From VBDM01 sp035519135 (GTDB taxonomy: Bacteria > Pseudomonadota > Gammaproteobacteria > Burkholderiales > SG8-39): a stretch of DNA of 64,000 nucleotides. A model generated the notes under the pieces. It was not told the DNA's origin. It did not search any database and saw nothing but the letters and a program-made list of their open reading frames with translations. The stretch is from the NCBI GenBank assembly GCA_035519135.1, contig DATIWX010000044.1, positions 45,228 through 109,227 of the forward strand, read 5' to 3'. Both the position numbers and the translations under genes were made by a program. Positions 28,435 through 37,042 of this stretch are shown piece by piece (position 1 is the stretch's first letter; each line of letters opens with the position of its first letter).

Positions 28435-29214
28435 TCAGGCCTTGATGAAGAATTCCATCTTGACCCCGGCGAGCTCGATCACGTCGTGGTCGTTCAACGC
28501 GTGAGCCTGGGCATCGAGCGGCTTGCCGTTCACCACGGGGAAGCTCGCCCCCTCGACGTGGGTGATGAAGAAACCCTGAGGCCTGCGCGTGATGACGGCC
28601 ACCTGCACCCCGGGCTTGCCGAGCGTCGTAAGGGGCTTGGTGAGATCAAGCTCCTTGCCGGCGTTGGCCCCTGAAAGAAGCTGCAGAGCCGCGGATTTTT
28701 GCGAGGCAGCTGCCGGCTTGGCCGATACCGGAGGCATGGTCGTAGCGGGCCCCGGCCCTCCGACGGTGTCCCCCATGGCCTTCGCGACGGCGGGCGCCGG
28801 TGCGGGTGCCGCCGCGGGAGCGGCGTGCGCAGGAGCGGGTGCAGCGGGGGCCGGAGCGGGCTTGATCGCACCCGGCCGGAGCACCATCGTCTTTTCGAAA
28901 TCGGCCGCCTTGGCGACTCCGGCGGGCGTCTCGTTCACATACTTGAGCTTGTACTTGCCCAGTTCGATGATGTCGTTGTTCTGAAGAAAATGCTTCTTGA
29001 TCGACTGACCGTTCACGACCGTCCCGTTCGTGCTTCCCAGGTCCTCGAGAAACGAGTCTTGCAGGATAGTTACGATGACGGCGTGTTCCCCGCTTACCGC
29101 GAGGTTGTCGATCTGGATGTCGTTATGCGGTTTGCGGCCGATGGTGGTACGTTCCTTGGTCAGGTTGATTTCCTTGAGAACCAGGCCGTCCATGCTCAGT
29201 ATCAGCTTCGCCAT
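28435..29214 (-). CDS. Protein with two FHA domains
   Basis: Protein of 259 residues. FHA domain 1 (about 1-95) has TTIGRKPHNDIQIDNLAVSGEHA and DLGSTNGTVVNG, the complete phosphothreonine-binding set (GR, S..H, N). An Ala/Pro-rich linker (about 117-165) leads to FHA domain 2 (about 172-258, LTTLGKPGVQVAVITRRPQGFFITHVEG...VVNGKPL), where the GR and SxxH positions are missing, so it may be structural. It sits between the PP2C and cyclase genes, the expected adaptor for targets of the nearby kinase; this is inference. Confidence 0.86.
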   Translation of the reverse strand: MAKLILSMDGLVLKEINLTKERTTIGRKPHNDIQIDNLAVSGEHAVIVTILQDSFLEDLGSTNGTVVNGQSIKKHFLQNNDIIELGKYKLKYVNETPAGVAKAADFEKTMVLRPGAIKPAPAPAAPAPAHAAPAAAPAPAPAVAKAMGDTVGGPGPATTMPPVSAKPAAASQKSAALQLLSGANAGKELDLTKPLTTLGKPGVQVAVITRRPQGFFITHVEGASFPVVNGKPLDAQAHALNDHDVIELAGVKMEFFIKA

Positions 29215-29234
29215 AGCAGTATCCCTCTGCTCAA

Positions 29235-30059
29235 CTATCTAAACCAGCTCATCATCTTGCCCATGATGCTGCGCGGTGCGGGGAATTCCCGCAGCACCCG
29301 AACGAGTATTACCGAAATATTGTCCCGGCCCCCGTTGTCATTTGCTGTCTGCACCAGATGCTGGGCGCACAGCTTCAGGTTGGAGCTCAGCGTCTGCAAC
29401 GCCAGGCCGATATCTTCGTCGCCCACCATATCACAAAGGCCGTCCGAGCAGAGCAGATAGATGTCTCCCGGCTGGGTGTCGTGATCGTGTATTTCGGGCT
29501 CGACCGTGGGGTCGATGCCGAGCGCGCGCGTGACGAGGTTTTTGTTCTGCGACTGCTTGGCCTGCTGTGGCGTGATCACGCCGCTGTCGATCTGCTCCTG
29601 GAGGAGCGAGTGATCCTTGGTGATCTGCTTTAGCTCGTCGCCCCGCATCCGGTACAGGCGCGAATCGCCGATGTGCGCCACGGTCATCTTGTTGTCGTAG
29701 AACAAGGCCACCACCAGCGTCGTCCCCATGCCGGCATACTGCGGTTGGCTCTGCGCCGCCTGATAGATCGAGGTGTTCGCCTTGGCTATCTGATCGTGCA
29801 ACAACTGGTGCGCGATCAGCTGTCCGCTGGATGCGTCGGTTTCGTACGGGGTTCTTTTCTCCAGCAGCTGTTGCAGTTCGGTAATGATCACCGTCGTCGC
29901 CATGCCGCTTGCCACCTCGCCTGCGTTGTACCCCCCCATGCCGTCCGCCAGCACGACAAGACCCTTTTCCCCGTCGGAGGCGATCGAATCCTCGTTGTGG
30001 GCGCGCACCATCCCCGGATCGGTGCAACTCGCGATCTCTAGCGCCCCCGACAATGTCAT
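29235..30059 (-). CDS. PP2C-family Ser/Thr protein phosphatase
   Basis: Protein of 274 residues. Metal-binding motifs are DPGMVRAHNEDS, VLADGMGGYNAGEVAS, VAHIGDSRLYRM and, near the end, CSDGLCDMV with GGRDNISVILV. This is the Stp/PrpC type, a cytoplasmic Mn/Mg phosphatase that reverses Hanks-type kinases. The ATG at 30,059 follows GGGG; the frame stays open upstream into the kinase gene in another phase. It starts 17 bases after the kinase gene, the usual kinase-phosphatase pairing. Confidence 0.92.
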   Translation of the reverse strand: MTLSGALEIASCTDPGMVRAHNEDSIASDGEKGLVVLADGMGGYNAGEVASGMATTVIITELQQLLEKRTPYETDASSGQLIAHQLLHDQIAKANTSIYQAAQSQPQYAGMGTTLVVALFYDNKMTVAHIGDSRLYRMRGDELKQITKDHSLLQEQIDSGVITPQQAKQSQNKNLVTRALGIDPTVEPEIHDHDTQPGDIYLLCSDGLCDMVGDEDIGLALQTLSSNLKLCAQHLVQTANDNGGRDNISVILVRVLREFPAPRSIMGKMMSWFR

Positions 30060-30076
30060 GGTCCCCAATTCGGATC

Positions 30077-32650
30077 TCAGAGGCTGATGTCGACCCCGGT
30101 GCCGGTCGCAGGCGCGCCGGCACCGCCAAAGGCGGCCCGCAATTCGAAAGCGAATTCCTCCCCTGTCTGGTGCCGCTGGTCGGCATCCTTCGACATGGCC
30201 CTGTCGAGAAAGGCAACGAATCTCGGGGGGAGAGAGGGGTTGTACTGCAGGATGTCCGGCGCGTTCTCGTTGGCGATCTTGTACATGAGCTGCGCCATCG
30301 AGTCGCCTTCGAAGGGGAGCCTCCCGCAGGAGAGCTGGTACAGGCTCACGGCCAGGGAGAACAGGTCGCTGCGGCCGTCGATCTTCTTTCCTTGCAGCTG
30401 CTCGGGCGACATGTAGGACGGCGTCCCGAGCACCATGCCTGTCTTGGTCTTGGAGGAGTCGGTGATCCTGGCAATGCCGAAGTCGGTCACTTTGACCACG
30501 TCGCTTTCCGGCTCGTACATGATGTTCGCGGGCTTGACGTCGCGGTGCACGACGTTTTGCTTGTGCGCATACCCGAGCGCGTCGGCCACGCGGGCAATGA
30601 TCGACACCACCTTGTCGATCGGGAGCAGGTTGCCCGGCTTGGTGAACGGCACGAGATCCTTGCCCTTCAGGAGCTCCATGGCGATATAGCACAGGTCGTG
30701 CTCCTCGCCCGCATCGTAGATGGTCACGATGTTGGTGTGGCTCAGGCGCCCCGCCGTCTCGGCCTCGCGGAAGAACCGCTCCTTGACCTCGGCCAGCTCG
30801 TCCGCTTCGAATTCCTGCGAAAGGGCCATGGTCTTGATCGCAACCACCCGGCTGATCTTGGGGTCCCTGCCCTGGTACACGACGCCCATTGCACCCTTGC
30901 CGAGCTCCTTCTCCACCTGATAGCGCCCGAGCATCGGCTTCTCGGTCCCGCCGCCGAGCGCCAGCGTTCCGCCCGGATGGCTCTGCGTCCCGCCGAGAAT
31001 GACCGTCTCCGACATCTGCTTGGCGCGCGAGAGCCTCGCCTCGAGATCCCGGAACTTCGGGTTGTGGCCGGCCATATAGCCGAACACCGCCTCGGCCTTG
31101 TTGAACTGGCGCTTGCGCTCGAAATCCAGGGCGAGGTTGTAGAGGTTGTCCATGACGGTGTCGTCGAGCGGCACCTTGCGGAAGTAGTCGAAGGCCATGT
31201 CGAGCTGGCCCTGGCCCTGGAACGCCAGGCCGAGCATGCGGGCGTTCGCGGCGGATTGCGCGTCCGAGACTTCCTTGCCGCGCTCCGTGACCATGAAGCG
31301 CTTCGTGACGAGAAGCACGTGCCCCACGACCAGAAGGGTCAGCGGCAACATGAACTGCAGCCACATCCCCTGGCCCGTCATCAGCACGAAGTGGGCGGCG
31401 AGCAGCACTGCCACGATGCCGGCGGTAACGCCCGCACCCAGCCCCGCCGAGAGACGCGGCAGCAGCGCAATCAGATAGGCCGCGACCAGCAGAAAGACCA
31501 GCCTTTCGACGATCCATCCCCAGGTCGGTACGACGAAGAAATGCCCCTGCAGGAGCGAGGAGACCGTGTGCGCCAGAAGCTCGACGGATGCCGTGGCCGG
31601 ACTCACCGGCGTGACGAAGATGCTGCCGACGCCGGCCGCGGTCGGGCCGATGAGCACGATCTTGTCGCGGTATTTCTCCGCGGGAATCTTGCCGCTGGCG
31701 ACGTCGTAGAACGAGTCCTCCTGGATCGCCGGCTTGCCGTCGCGGTCCTTGTAGAAGTAGGTGAACATCTGCATCGTGGGATCGGCGCTCACCCTGAAAT
31801 TGCCGATCTGCAGCGCTTCACCCGGACGGATCTGGATGTCCTTGGCGCTCAGGTTGAGGCTCTTCGCGACTAGCATTGCCGCCACGGACGGGTAGAACTC
31901 GTCGTAGTACGTGACCGCCAGCGCTTCGGTCCGGATCGCTCCGTCCACGTCGGGCACCGCATTGAGATGCCCCACGGCCGCCGCCGCCGCGCCTAGGCTG
32001 TCGACGACCGGGATTTCCACCCCGCTGGTCGATAGCGGCCTGTCGTCGCCGATCCCCTGGATTGCAAGCGCATTCTTGCGCACGAAGTCAGGAAGGGGTT
32101 TGTCGGGCTTGCCGCGCGGCTCGCCGAAAGTGAACAGCATCGGCAACACGACGTTGCCTGCCTTGGCGAAGCTGTCCGCCAGTTTCCGGTCGGTGTTCAG
32201 GGCTGCCTCCGCTTCCTGCAAGGTCGCACCCATTTCAACGACGTCCGGTGACACCCCTCGGGGCGGCGAACTCGCGTCTGTGCCTGCCGGGACGATCCGG
32301 TGGTAGGTGTCCAGGAGGCGGTTGATGTAAGTCAGCCCCGGATCGAGTTGCGGTTCGGAAAAAAACACCGTGTAGCCGATGACCTTTGCTTTCGCGCTCG
32401 CCAAACGCTCGATCATCTTCGCGTGAATCTCGCGCGACCAGGGCCAGCGGCCGATATTGTCGATGCTCTGCTTGTCGATCGCGATGATCGCGACCTTGTC
32501 GGACGGCGTTCGCGAGGAGGCCTTGACGCCCCAGTCGTAGGCGGCGCGCTCCAGGCCCTGAATCAGCTGGCCCCCCCCTACGAACAAGAGCACGAGCGAC
32601 ACCACCAGACCGAGAAACCAGTCTTTTTTCCAGAAGCCCGCTTTGGTCAT
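30077..32650 (-). CDS. CHASE2-domain transmembrane Ser/Thr protein kinase (Hanks type)
   Basis: Protein of 857 residues. An N-terminal helix (LGLVVSLVLLFVGGG), a CHASE2 sensor (about 30-365, KVAIIAIDKQSIDNIGRWPWSR), three helices (about 370-450), a TPR-like linker (about 470-545) and a kinase domain (about 575-840). The kinase has the Gly loop LGKGAMGVVYQG, HRDVKPANIMYEP (His about 701), DFGIARI and GTPSYMSPEQ, so it looks active. GGGAG precedes the ATG. First gene of an eight-gene operon. Unlike most bacterial kinases of this class the sensor is CHASE2, shared with the cyclase encoded three genes later. Confidence 0.93.
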   Translation of the reverse strand: MTKAGFWKKDWFLGLVVSLVLLFVGGGQLIQGLERAAYDWGVKASSRTPSDKVAIIAIDKQSIDNIGRWPWSREIHAKMIERLASAKAKVIGYTVFFSEPQLDPGLTYINRLLDTYHRIVPAGTDASSPPRGVSPDVVEMGATLQEAEAALNTDRKLADSFAKAGNVVLPMLFTFGEPRGKPDKPLPDFVRKNALAIQGIGDDRPLSTSGVEIPVVDSLGAAAAAVGHLNAVPDVDGAIRTEALAVTYYDEFYPSVAAMLVAKSLNLSAKDIQIRPGEALQIGNFRVSADPTMQMFTYFYKDRDGKPAIQEDSFYDVASGKIPAEKYRDKIVLIGPTAAGVGSIFVTPVSPATASVELLAHTVSSLLQGHFFVVPTWGWIVERLVFLLVAAYLIALLPRLSAGLGAGVTAGIVAVLLAAHFVLMTGQGMWLQFMLPLTLLVVGHVLLVTKRFMVTERGKEVSDAQSAANARMLGLAFQGQGQLDMAFDYFRKVPLDDTVMDNLYNLALDFERKRQFNKAEAVFGYMAGHNPKFRDLEARLSRAKQMSETVILGGTQSHPGGTLALGGGTEKPMLGRYQVEKELGKGAMGVVYQGRDPKISRVVAIKTMALSQEFEADELAEVKERFFREAETAGRLSHTNIVTIYDAGEEHDLCYIAMELLKGKDLVPFTKPGNLLPIDKVVSIIARVADALGYAHKQNVVHRDVKPANIMYEPESDVVKVTDFGIARITDSSKTKTGMVLGTPSYMSPEQLQGKKIDGRSDLFSLAVSLYQLSCGRLPFEGDSMAQLMYKIANENAPDILQYNPSLPPRFVAFLDRAMSKDADQRHQTGEEFAFELRAAFGGAGAPATGTGVDISL

Positions 32651-32939
32651 CGCTTCTCCCGCTTGTTCTTATTGTTGTTAAGCGAGGGATCTGCCCCCGT
32701 ATTGCATTCGCATTTTACGCCACCCTCTTCTCTGCTTCGGACGGACCTCGACCACGGGGTTCGGCGCCAGCGTCCTCCCAGAATCCGGTAAGTTGCTGAA
32801 TAAACAGAACCCTGGGCGGCATTCTTACAGTGAATGTTGGACCCGTCAAATCCAGTTAAGGGCCGTCTGGGAATCGATACCGCCTTCGATCCGGAGACGG
32901 ACCGAGGGGGGCGCAGTGCGACGGGTGAACCCGGCTAGG
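32651..32939. other. Gene-free stretch between the signalling operon and the oxalate cluster
   Basis: No open frame or RNA gene recognised in 289 bases. It must hold the promoter of the kinase operon, but I see no convincing -35/-10 pair. The edge contains a 6-bp dyad CTAGGC-TAGCT-GCCTAG (32,935-32,951) over the formyltransferase stop, without a T-run. Confidence 0.5.
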
Positions 32940-33872
32940 CTAGCTGCCTAGCAGGGTACCTACGGCAAGGCTGTTCTGGGCTACGAATTCCGCAGAGGAG
33001 ACCTTCTTGCCTTCTTCATGCTTGGCCTTGAGCACCTCGATCCGCCCTCCCTGGGCGGTCACGAAGAAGCTGTGCGGGCCGACCTCCGAAATCTCGCCGA
33101 TCTTGCCCTTGACCGCGCCGAAAGTGCGGATCAAGTGCTTGCGGCTGTCGAAAATCTGCACCTTCTTGCCGTTCAGCGTTGTCCAGGCCCCGGGAGCCGG
33201 GTTGCAGCCGCGTATCACGTTGTAGACGAAATCGACGTGGTTCGCCCAGTTGATCTTCGCCTCGGCGGCGCGGCACCAGCCTTCGTAGCTCGCCTGGCTC
33301 TCGTCCTGCACGGTTTCGCGATGCTTGCCCGCCACCACCAGGTCGGCCGCTTCCAGCATGGCCTTCACCCCCATCGGGAAGAGCCGGTCGAAATAGACGC
33401 TCCCGAGCGTGTCGTCGGCGCTGATCGGCGTCTCCTTTTGCAGGATTACCGGGCCTTCGTCGAGCCCGTCGTTCGGCCGGAAGATGGTCAGCCCGGTCTT
33501 GGTGTCGCCGCGGATGATGGGCCAGTTGATCGAGCTCGGACCCCGGTACTTGGGCAGCAGCGACGGATGGTACTGGATGGTGCCCTTCTTCGGGATCTTG
33601 ACGAATTCCTGAGGGGCGAATTGCAGCACGAAAGCCATGATGCCTATTTCGGCATTGAGACCCCGCATCGCTGCTGCGGCTTCGGCGCTTTTCAGTGACG
33701 GAAACTGGAAGATCTTGACACCCTTCTCCTGGGCCGCGGTTTTCAACACATCGGCCTTCGCGCCTTCCTTCTCCGGCGCGCAGAAGACGCCCGCAACTTC
33801 GTCGCCGCGCGCGAGGAAGGCTTCGAGGACGGCTTTGCCGAAATCCTGCTGTCCGATGATCGCGATCTTCAT
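32940..33872 (-). CDS. Stand-alone formyltransferase resembling the ALDH1L1 N-terminal domain
   Basis: Protein of 310 residues. The formyl_trans_N domain (about 1-185) starts MKIAIIGQQDFGKAVLEAF and holds YHPSLLPKYRGPSSINW with His102, and RPNDGLDEGPVILQ with Asp138. These match His106 and Asp142 of 10-formyltetrahydrofolate dehydrogenase (ALDH1L1) with constant offset; the Asn-x-His of methionyl-tRNA formyltransferase is replaced by Gln-Tyr-His. A C-terminal OB-like domain (about 205-300) follows; no aldehyde dehydrogenase domain is attached. It lies two bases after frc, in the frc-oxc operon. It may hydrolyse or form 10-formyl-THF; a formyl-CoA-dependent activity is possible but unproven. 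Confidence 0.82.
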   Translation of the reverse strand: MKIAIIGQQDFGKAVLEAFLARGDEVAGVFCAPEKEGAKADVLKTAAQEKGVKIFQFPSLKSAEAAAAMRGLNAEIGIMAFVLQFAPQEFVKIPKKGTIQYHPSLLPKYRGPSSINWPIIRGDTKTGLTIFRPNDGLDEGPVILQKETPISADDTLGSVYFDRLFPMGVKAMLEAADLVVAGKHRETVQDESQASYEGWCRAAEAKINWANHVDFVYNVIRGCNPAPGAWTTLNGKKVQIFDSRKHLIRTFGAVKGKIGEISEVGPHSFFVTAQGGRIEVLKAKHEEGKKVSSAEFVAQNSLAVGTLLGS

Positions 33873-33874
33873 GG

Positions 33875-35146
33875 TCACGCCGCTTTTTTCGGAGGGATCG
33901 AGAACGCGCCAGCTTGCTTGAGGCTCGCAACTTTCGCGTCGTCGTAGCCGAGAACCTGTCGCAAGACCTCGTCGGTGTGCTCGCCGAGCGTCGGCGAGCG
34001 CTTGATCACCGCGGGCGAAGCCGAAAGCTTGATAGGCATGCCGACGTTCCACCACTTGCCGCGCTGAGGGTGGTCGAGCTCGACCCACATGTCGCGGCCA
34101 CGCACGTGCTCGTCGGTCGCCAGGTCCTCGGTGGACATGATCGGGCCGCAGGGAACGTCCAGGGGATTGAGGATCGCCATCAGCTCGCGCTTGGTGTACT
34201 TCTCGGCGAACTTGTTGATCAGCGTCCACATCAGGTTCTGGTTCTTGCGTCGGTCGCCGATCTTCGCGAAGCGCGGATCGGTCGCCATGTCGGGCATGCC
34301 GACGTCGGCTCCGATGCGCTTGGCGAGGTCTTCCCACACTGCCTCCTGCACCACGACATAGAGCCAGTCGTTGGCACCGTGGGGCTTGCAGTGGATGGCA
34401 TTGCCGAGCTGGCCGCCGCCGGAATCGTTGCCGGCGCGCGGCACATCGCCCATTCCCTTGTACGTAGGGACCGAATATTCGGAGAGATCGCCGCGCGCCA
34501 GGCGCTGATGGTCGCGGAACTTGACGCGGCAAAGGTTCATCACGCCGTCCATCATGGCCACCTCGACGTATTGCCCCTGTCCGGTCTTCTCCGCATGGCG
34601 CAGCGCCGCGAGCAGGCCGATGGCCAGGTGCAGGCCGGTGCCCGAATCGCCGATCTGCGCGCCGGTGACGAACGGCGGGCCGTCAGGCACGCCCGTCGTG
34701 CTCATCGCGCCACCCATCGCCTGCGCCACGTTCTCGTAGGCCTTGAAATCGGAGTACGGCCCGCTCGAGCCGAAGCCCTTGATCGAGCCCATCACGATCT
34801 TCGGGTTGAGCTCGTGGATCTTCTCCCAGGTGAAGCCGAAGCGGTCGAGCACGCCGGGGCCGAAGTTCTCCATGATGATGTCGCACTTCTTCAGCAGGTC
34901 GACGAACACCTGCTTGCCCTCGGCCGACTTCATGTTCACGGTGATCGAGCGCTTGTTGCAGTTGAGCATCGTGAAATACAGCGAGTCGGCGTTCGGCACG
35001 TCGCGCAGCTGGCCGCGCGTCGCGTCGCCCTGCGGGTTCTCGAACTTGATCACGTCCGCGCCCATCCAGGCGAGCAGCTGCGAGCAGGTTGGACCTGCCT
35101 GGACGTGTGTCATGTCGAGAATTCGGACTCCTTTGAGCGCTTCCAT
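33875..35146 (-). CDS. frc: Formyl-CoA:oxalate CoA-transferase
   Basis: Class III CoA-transferase that moves CoA from formyl-CoA to oxalate, giving oxalyl-CoA and formate. It has 423 residues, close to the Oxalobacter enzyme. Visible are the N-terminal GVRILDMTHVQAGPTCSQLLAWMGADVIKFE, the probable catalytic Asp167 in IGDSGTGLHL and the glycine loop SGGGQLGNAIHCKP (about 260). It starts nine bases after oxc, and this pairing strongly supports oxalate over other acids. Confidence 0.9.
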   Translation of the reverse strand: MEALKGVRILDMTHVQAGPTCSQLLAWMGADVIKFENPQGDATRGQLRDVPNADSLYFTMLNCNKRSITVNMKSAEGKQVFVDLLKKCDIIMENFGPGVLDRFGFTWEKIHELNPKIVMGSIKGFGSSGPYSDFKAYENVAQAMGGAMSTTGVPDGPPFVTGAQIGDSGTGLHLAIGLLAALRHAEKTGQGQYVEVAMMDGVMNLCRVKFRDHQRLARGDLSEYSVPTYKGMGDVPRAGNDSGGGQLGNAIHCKPHGANDWLYVVVQEAVWEDLAKRIGADVGMPDMATDPRFAKIGDRRKNQNLMWTLINKFAEKYTKRELMAILNPLDVPCGPIMSTEDLATDEHVRGRDMWVELDHPQRGKWWNVGMPIKLSASPAVIKRSPTLGEHTDEVLRQVLGYDDAKVASLKQAGAFSIPPKKAA

Positions 35147-35155
35147 GGTCGAATC

Positions 35156-36907
35156 TTATTTCTTTTTCGCGGTGGGGTTCAGGCTCGTGATACGGCCGCT
35201 CTCGGTGCCGGCGGTCTCGTCGATCACGGCGTTGATGAGCGTCGGTTTCTTCGAGCGGATCGCGTCTTCGATCGCTTTCTTCAGCTCGGCCGGAGTGGTC
35301 GCGTTTACGCCCACGCCGCCGAAGGCCTCGATCAGCTTGTCGTAGCGCGCGCCCTTGACGAACACGGTGGGCGCCACGTCCGGGCCCCCGGTCGGATTGA
35401 CGTCGGTGCCCTTGTAGACGCCGTTGTTGTTCATGACCACGATGCACACCGGCAGGTTGTAGCGGCAGATGGTCTCGACTTCCATGCCCGAGAACCCGAA
35501 GGCGCTGTCGCCCTCGACCGCGATCACCTGCTGCTTGGTCACCACCGCGGCGGCGACACAATAGCCCATGCCGATTCCCATGATGCCCCAGGTGCCAACG
35601 TCGATCCGCTTCCTCGGCTTGTACATGTCGACAATGCTGCGCGTGAAGTCGAGCGCGTTGGCGCCCTCGTTGACGAACATCGCATCCGGGTTGGCCTTGA
35701 CGATGTCGCGCACCGCGTTCAGCGCGCTGTGGAAACTCATCGGCGAAGGGTTCTTCGCCAGCGTCTCGGCCATCTTGGCGACGTTCTTGGTCTTGCGCTC
35801 GTCGATGGCGTTCAGCCAGTCGGCGGATGGCTTGGGCCAGCTCGAGCCGATGCCGGACAGCAGCGCCGACACGCACGAGCCGATATCGCCCACCACCGGC
35901 GCGTCGATGCGCACGTTGCTGTCCGCCTCCTGCGGCGAGATGTCGACCTGGATGAACCTCTGGCCGCCCCAGTCCTTATGTCCCTTGCCGCCCCAGGTCT
36001 TGCCCTTGCCGTGCGACAGCAGCCAGTTCAGGCGCGCGCCGATCAGCATCACCACGTCCGCCTCGGGGAGCACGAAGGAGCGGGCTGCCGACGCGCACTG
36101 CTCGTGCGTATCGGGCAGCAGGCCCTTCGCCATCGACATCGGCAGATAGGGAATTCCCGTCTTTTCAACCAGAGATCTGATTTCCGCGTCGGCCTGGGCA
36201 TACGCCGCACCCTTGCCGAGAATGATCAGGGGCTTCTTCGCGCCTTTCAGCAGTTCGAGCGCGCGCTTCACGGCTTCCGGAGCCGGAATCTGGCGCGGCG
36301 CAGGGTCCACGACCTTGATCAGCGAATTCTTCCCGGCGGCGGCGTCGATGCTCTGTGCAAAAAGCTTGGCCGGCAGGTCAAGGTACACGCCGCCCGGACG
36401 ACCCGACACGGCGGCGCGGATGGCGCGCGCGAGGCCCACGCCGATGTCCTCGGCGTGCAGCACGCGATAGGCGGCCTTGGCGACCGGCTTGGCGATCGCG
36501 AGCTGGTCCATCTCCTCGTAGTCGCCCTGCTGCAGGTCGACGATCTCGCGCTCGCGCGAGCCGCTGATCAGGATCATCGGGAAGCAGTTGACCGTCGCGT
36601 GCGCGAGCGCGTTGAGGCCGTTGAGGAAGCCGGGCGCGGACACGGTCAGGCAGATGCCGGGCTTCTGCGTCAGGAATCCGGCGATCGAGGCGGCATAACC
36701 CGCGCTCTGCTCGTGGCGGAAGGAAAGCACGCGCAGGCCCGCGGCCTGTGCGCGGCGGGTGAGGTCGGTGATCGGAATGCCGGGCAGGCCGTAGATGGTA
36801 TCGAGGCCGTTCAGCTTGAGGGCATCGATGACCAGCTGAAAGCCGTCGGTCACTTGCTGTGCTTGCGCATCGGGACCGGACGCGACTTGCGGCTCGACTG
36901 TTCCCAT
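35156..36907 (-). CDS. oxc: Oxalyl-CoA decarboxylase
   Basis: ThDP enzyme that converts oxalyl-CoA to formyl-CoA and CO2. It has 583 residues from ATG at 36,907, preceded by AAGGAG; the open frame extends 20 codons further without support. Visible features are the catalytic Glu in LSFRHEQSAGYAASIAGFLTQ, GICLTVSAPGFLNGLNALAHAT, and the ThDP motif GDSAFGFSGMEVETICRYNLPVCIVVMNNNGVYKG, read from GDS to NNN. Closely related to AHAS-like ThDP enzymes but with Oxc-specific segments (NNNGVYKGTDVN). First gene of oxc-frc-formyltransferase, behind an FNR-type box. Confidence 0.93.
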   Translation of the reverse strand: MGTVEPQVASGPDAQAQQVTDGFQLVIDALKLNGLDTIYGLPGIPITDLTRRAQAAGLRVLSFRHEQSAGYAASIAGFLTQKPGICLTVSAPGFLNGLNALAHATVNCFPMILISGSREREIVDLQQGDYEEMDQLAIAKPVAKAAYRVLHAEDIGVGLARAIRAAVSGRPGGVYLDLPAKLFAQSIDAAAGKNSLIKVVDPAPRQIPAPEAVKRALELLKGAKKPLIILGKGAAYAQADAEIRSLVEKTGIPYLPMSMAKGLLPDTHEQCASAARSFVLPEADVVMLIGARLNWLLSHGKGKTWGGKGHKDWGGQRFIQVDISPQEADSNVRIDAPVVGDIGSCVSALLSGIGSSWPKPSADWLNAIDERKTKNVAKMAETLAKNPSPMSFHSALNAVRDIVKANPDAMFVNEGANALDFTRSIVDMYKPRKRIDVGTWGIMGIGMGYCVAAAVVTKQQVIAVEGDSAFGFSGMEVETICRYNLPVCIVVMNNNGVYKGTDVNPTGGPDVAPTVFVKGARYDKLIEAFGGVGVNATTPAELKKAIEDAIRSKKPTLINAVIDETAGTESGRITSLNPTAKKK

Positions 36908-36967
36908 GATGGTCTCCTTACGTGCAGTGCCCGGCCAGATAGGCGCCGGGGATCGAATTGGACCCAA

Positions 36968-37009
36968 AGTCTAGGATTGTTAAGGCCTTTCCACCTTGAC
37001 TGTAGTCAA
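36968..37009 (-). promoter_or_regulatory. FNR-type box and promoter of oxc (box 1)
   Basis: Perfect palindrome TTGAC-TGTA-GTCAA at 36,996-37,009. On the minus strand a TAGACT -10 (36,968-36,973) lies where a class II activator centred at -41.5 would need it. The box is also 40 bases from the Crp/Fnr start codon on the plus strand, where it could repress the regulator's own gene. Confidence 0.75.
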
Positions 37010-37042
37010 TAAATCCCGCCTAATTGCCCGCTCACCCACCGC

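Noticed and set aside
32935..32951. CTAGGC-TAGCT-GCCTAG as a terminator of the oxc operon
   Set aside because: Only six base pairs and no T-run on either side.
33914..37012. Plus-strand open frame of over 1,000 codons opposite frc and oxc
   Set aside because: Arg/His/Val/Asp-rich translation without domains, exactly antisense to two well-supported enzymes; a high-GC antisense shadow.
36968..37042. A sigma-70 promoter for the Crp/Fnr gene built on TTGACT of box 1
   Set aside because: No acceptable -10 at 16-18 bases; the nearest, TAATTG, is 19 bases away. Autoregulation remains possible but no promoter can be drawn.
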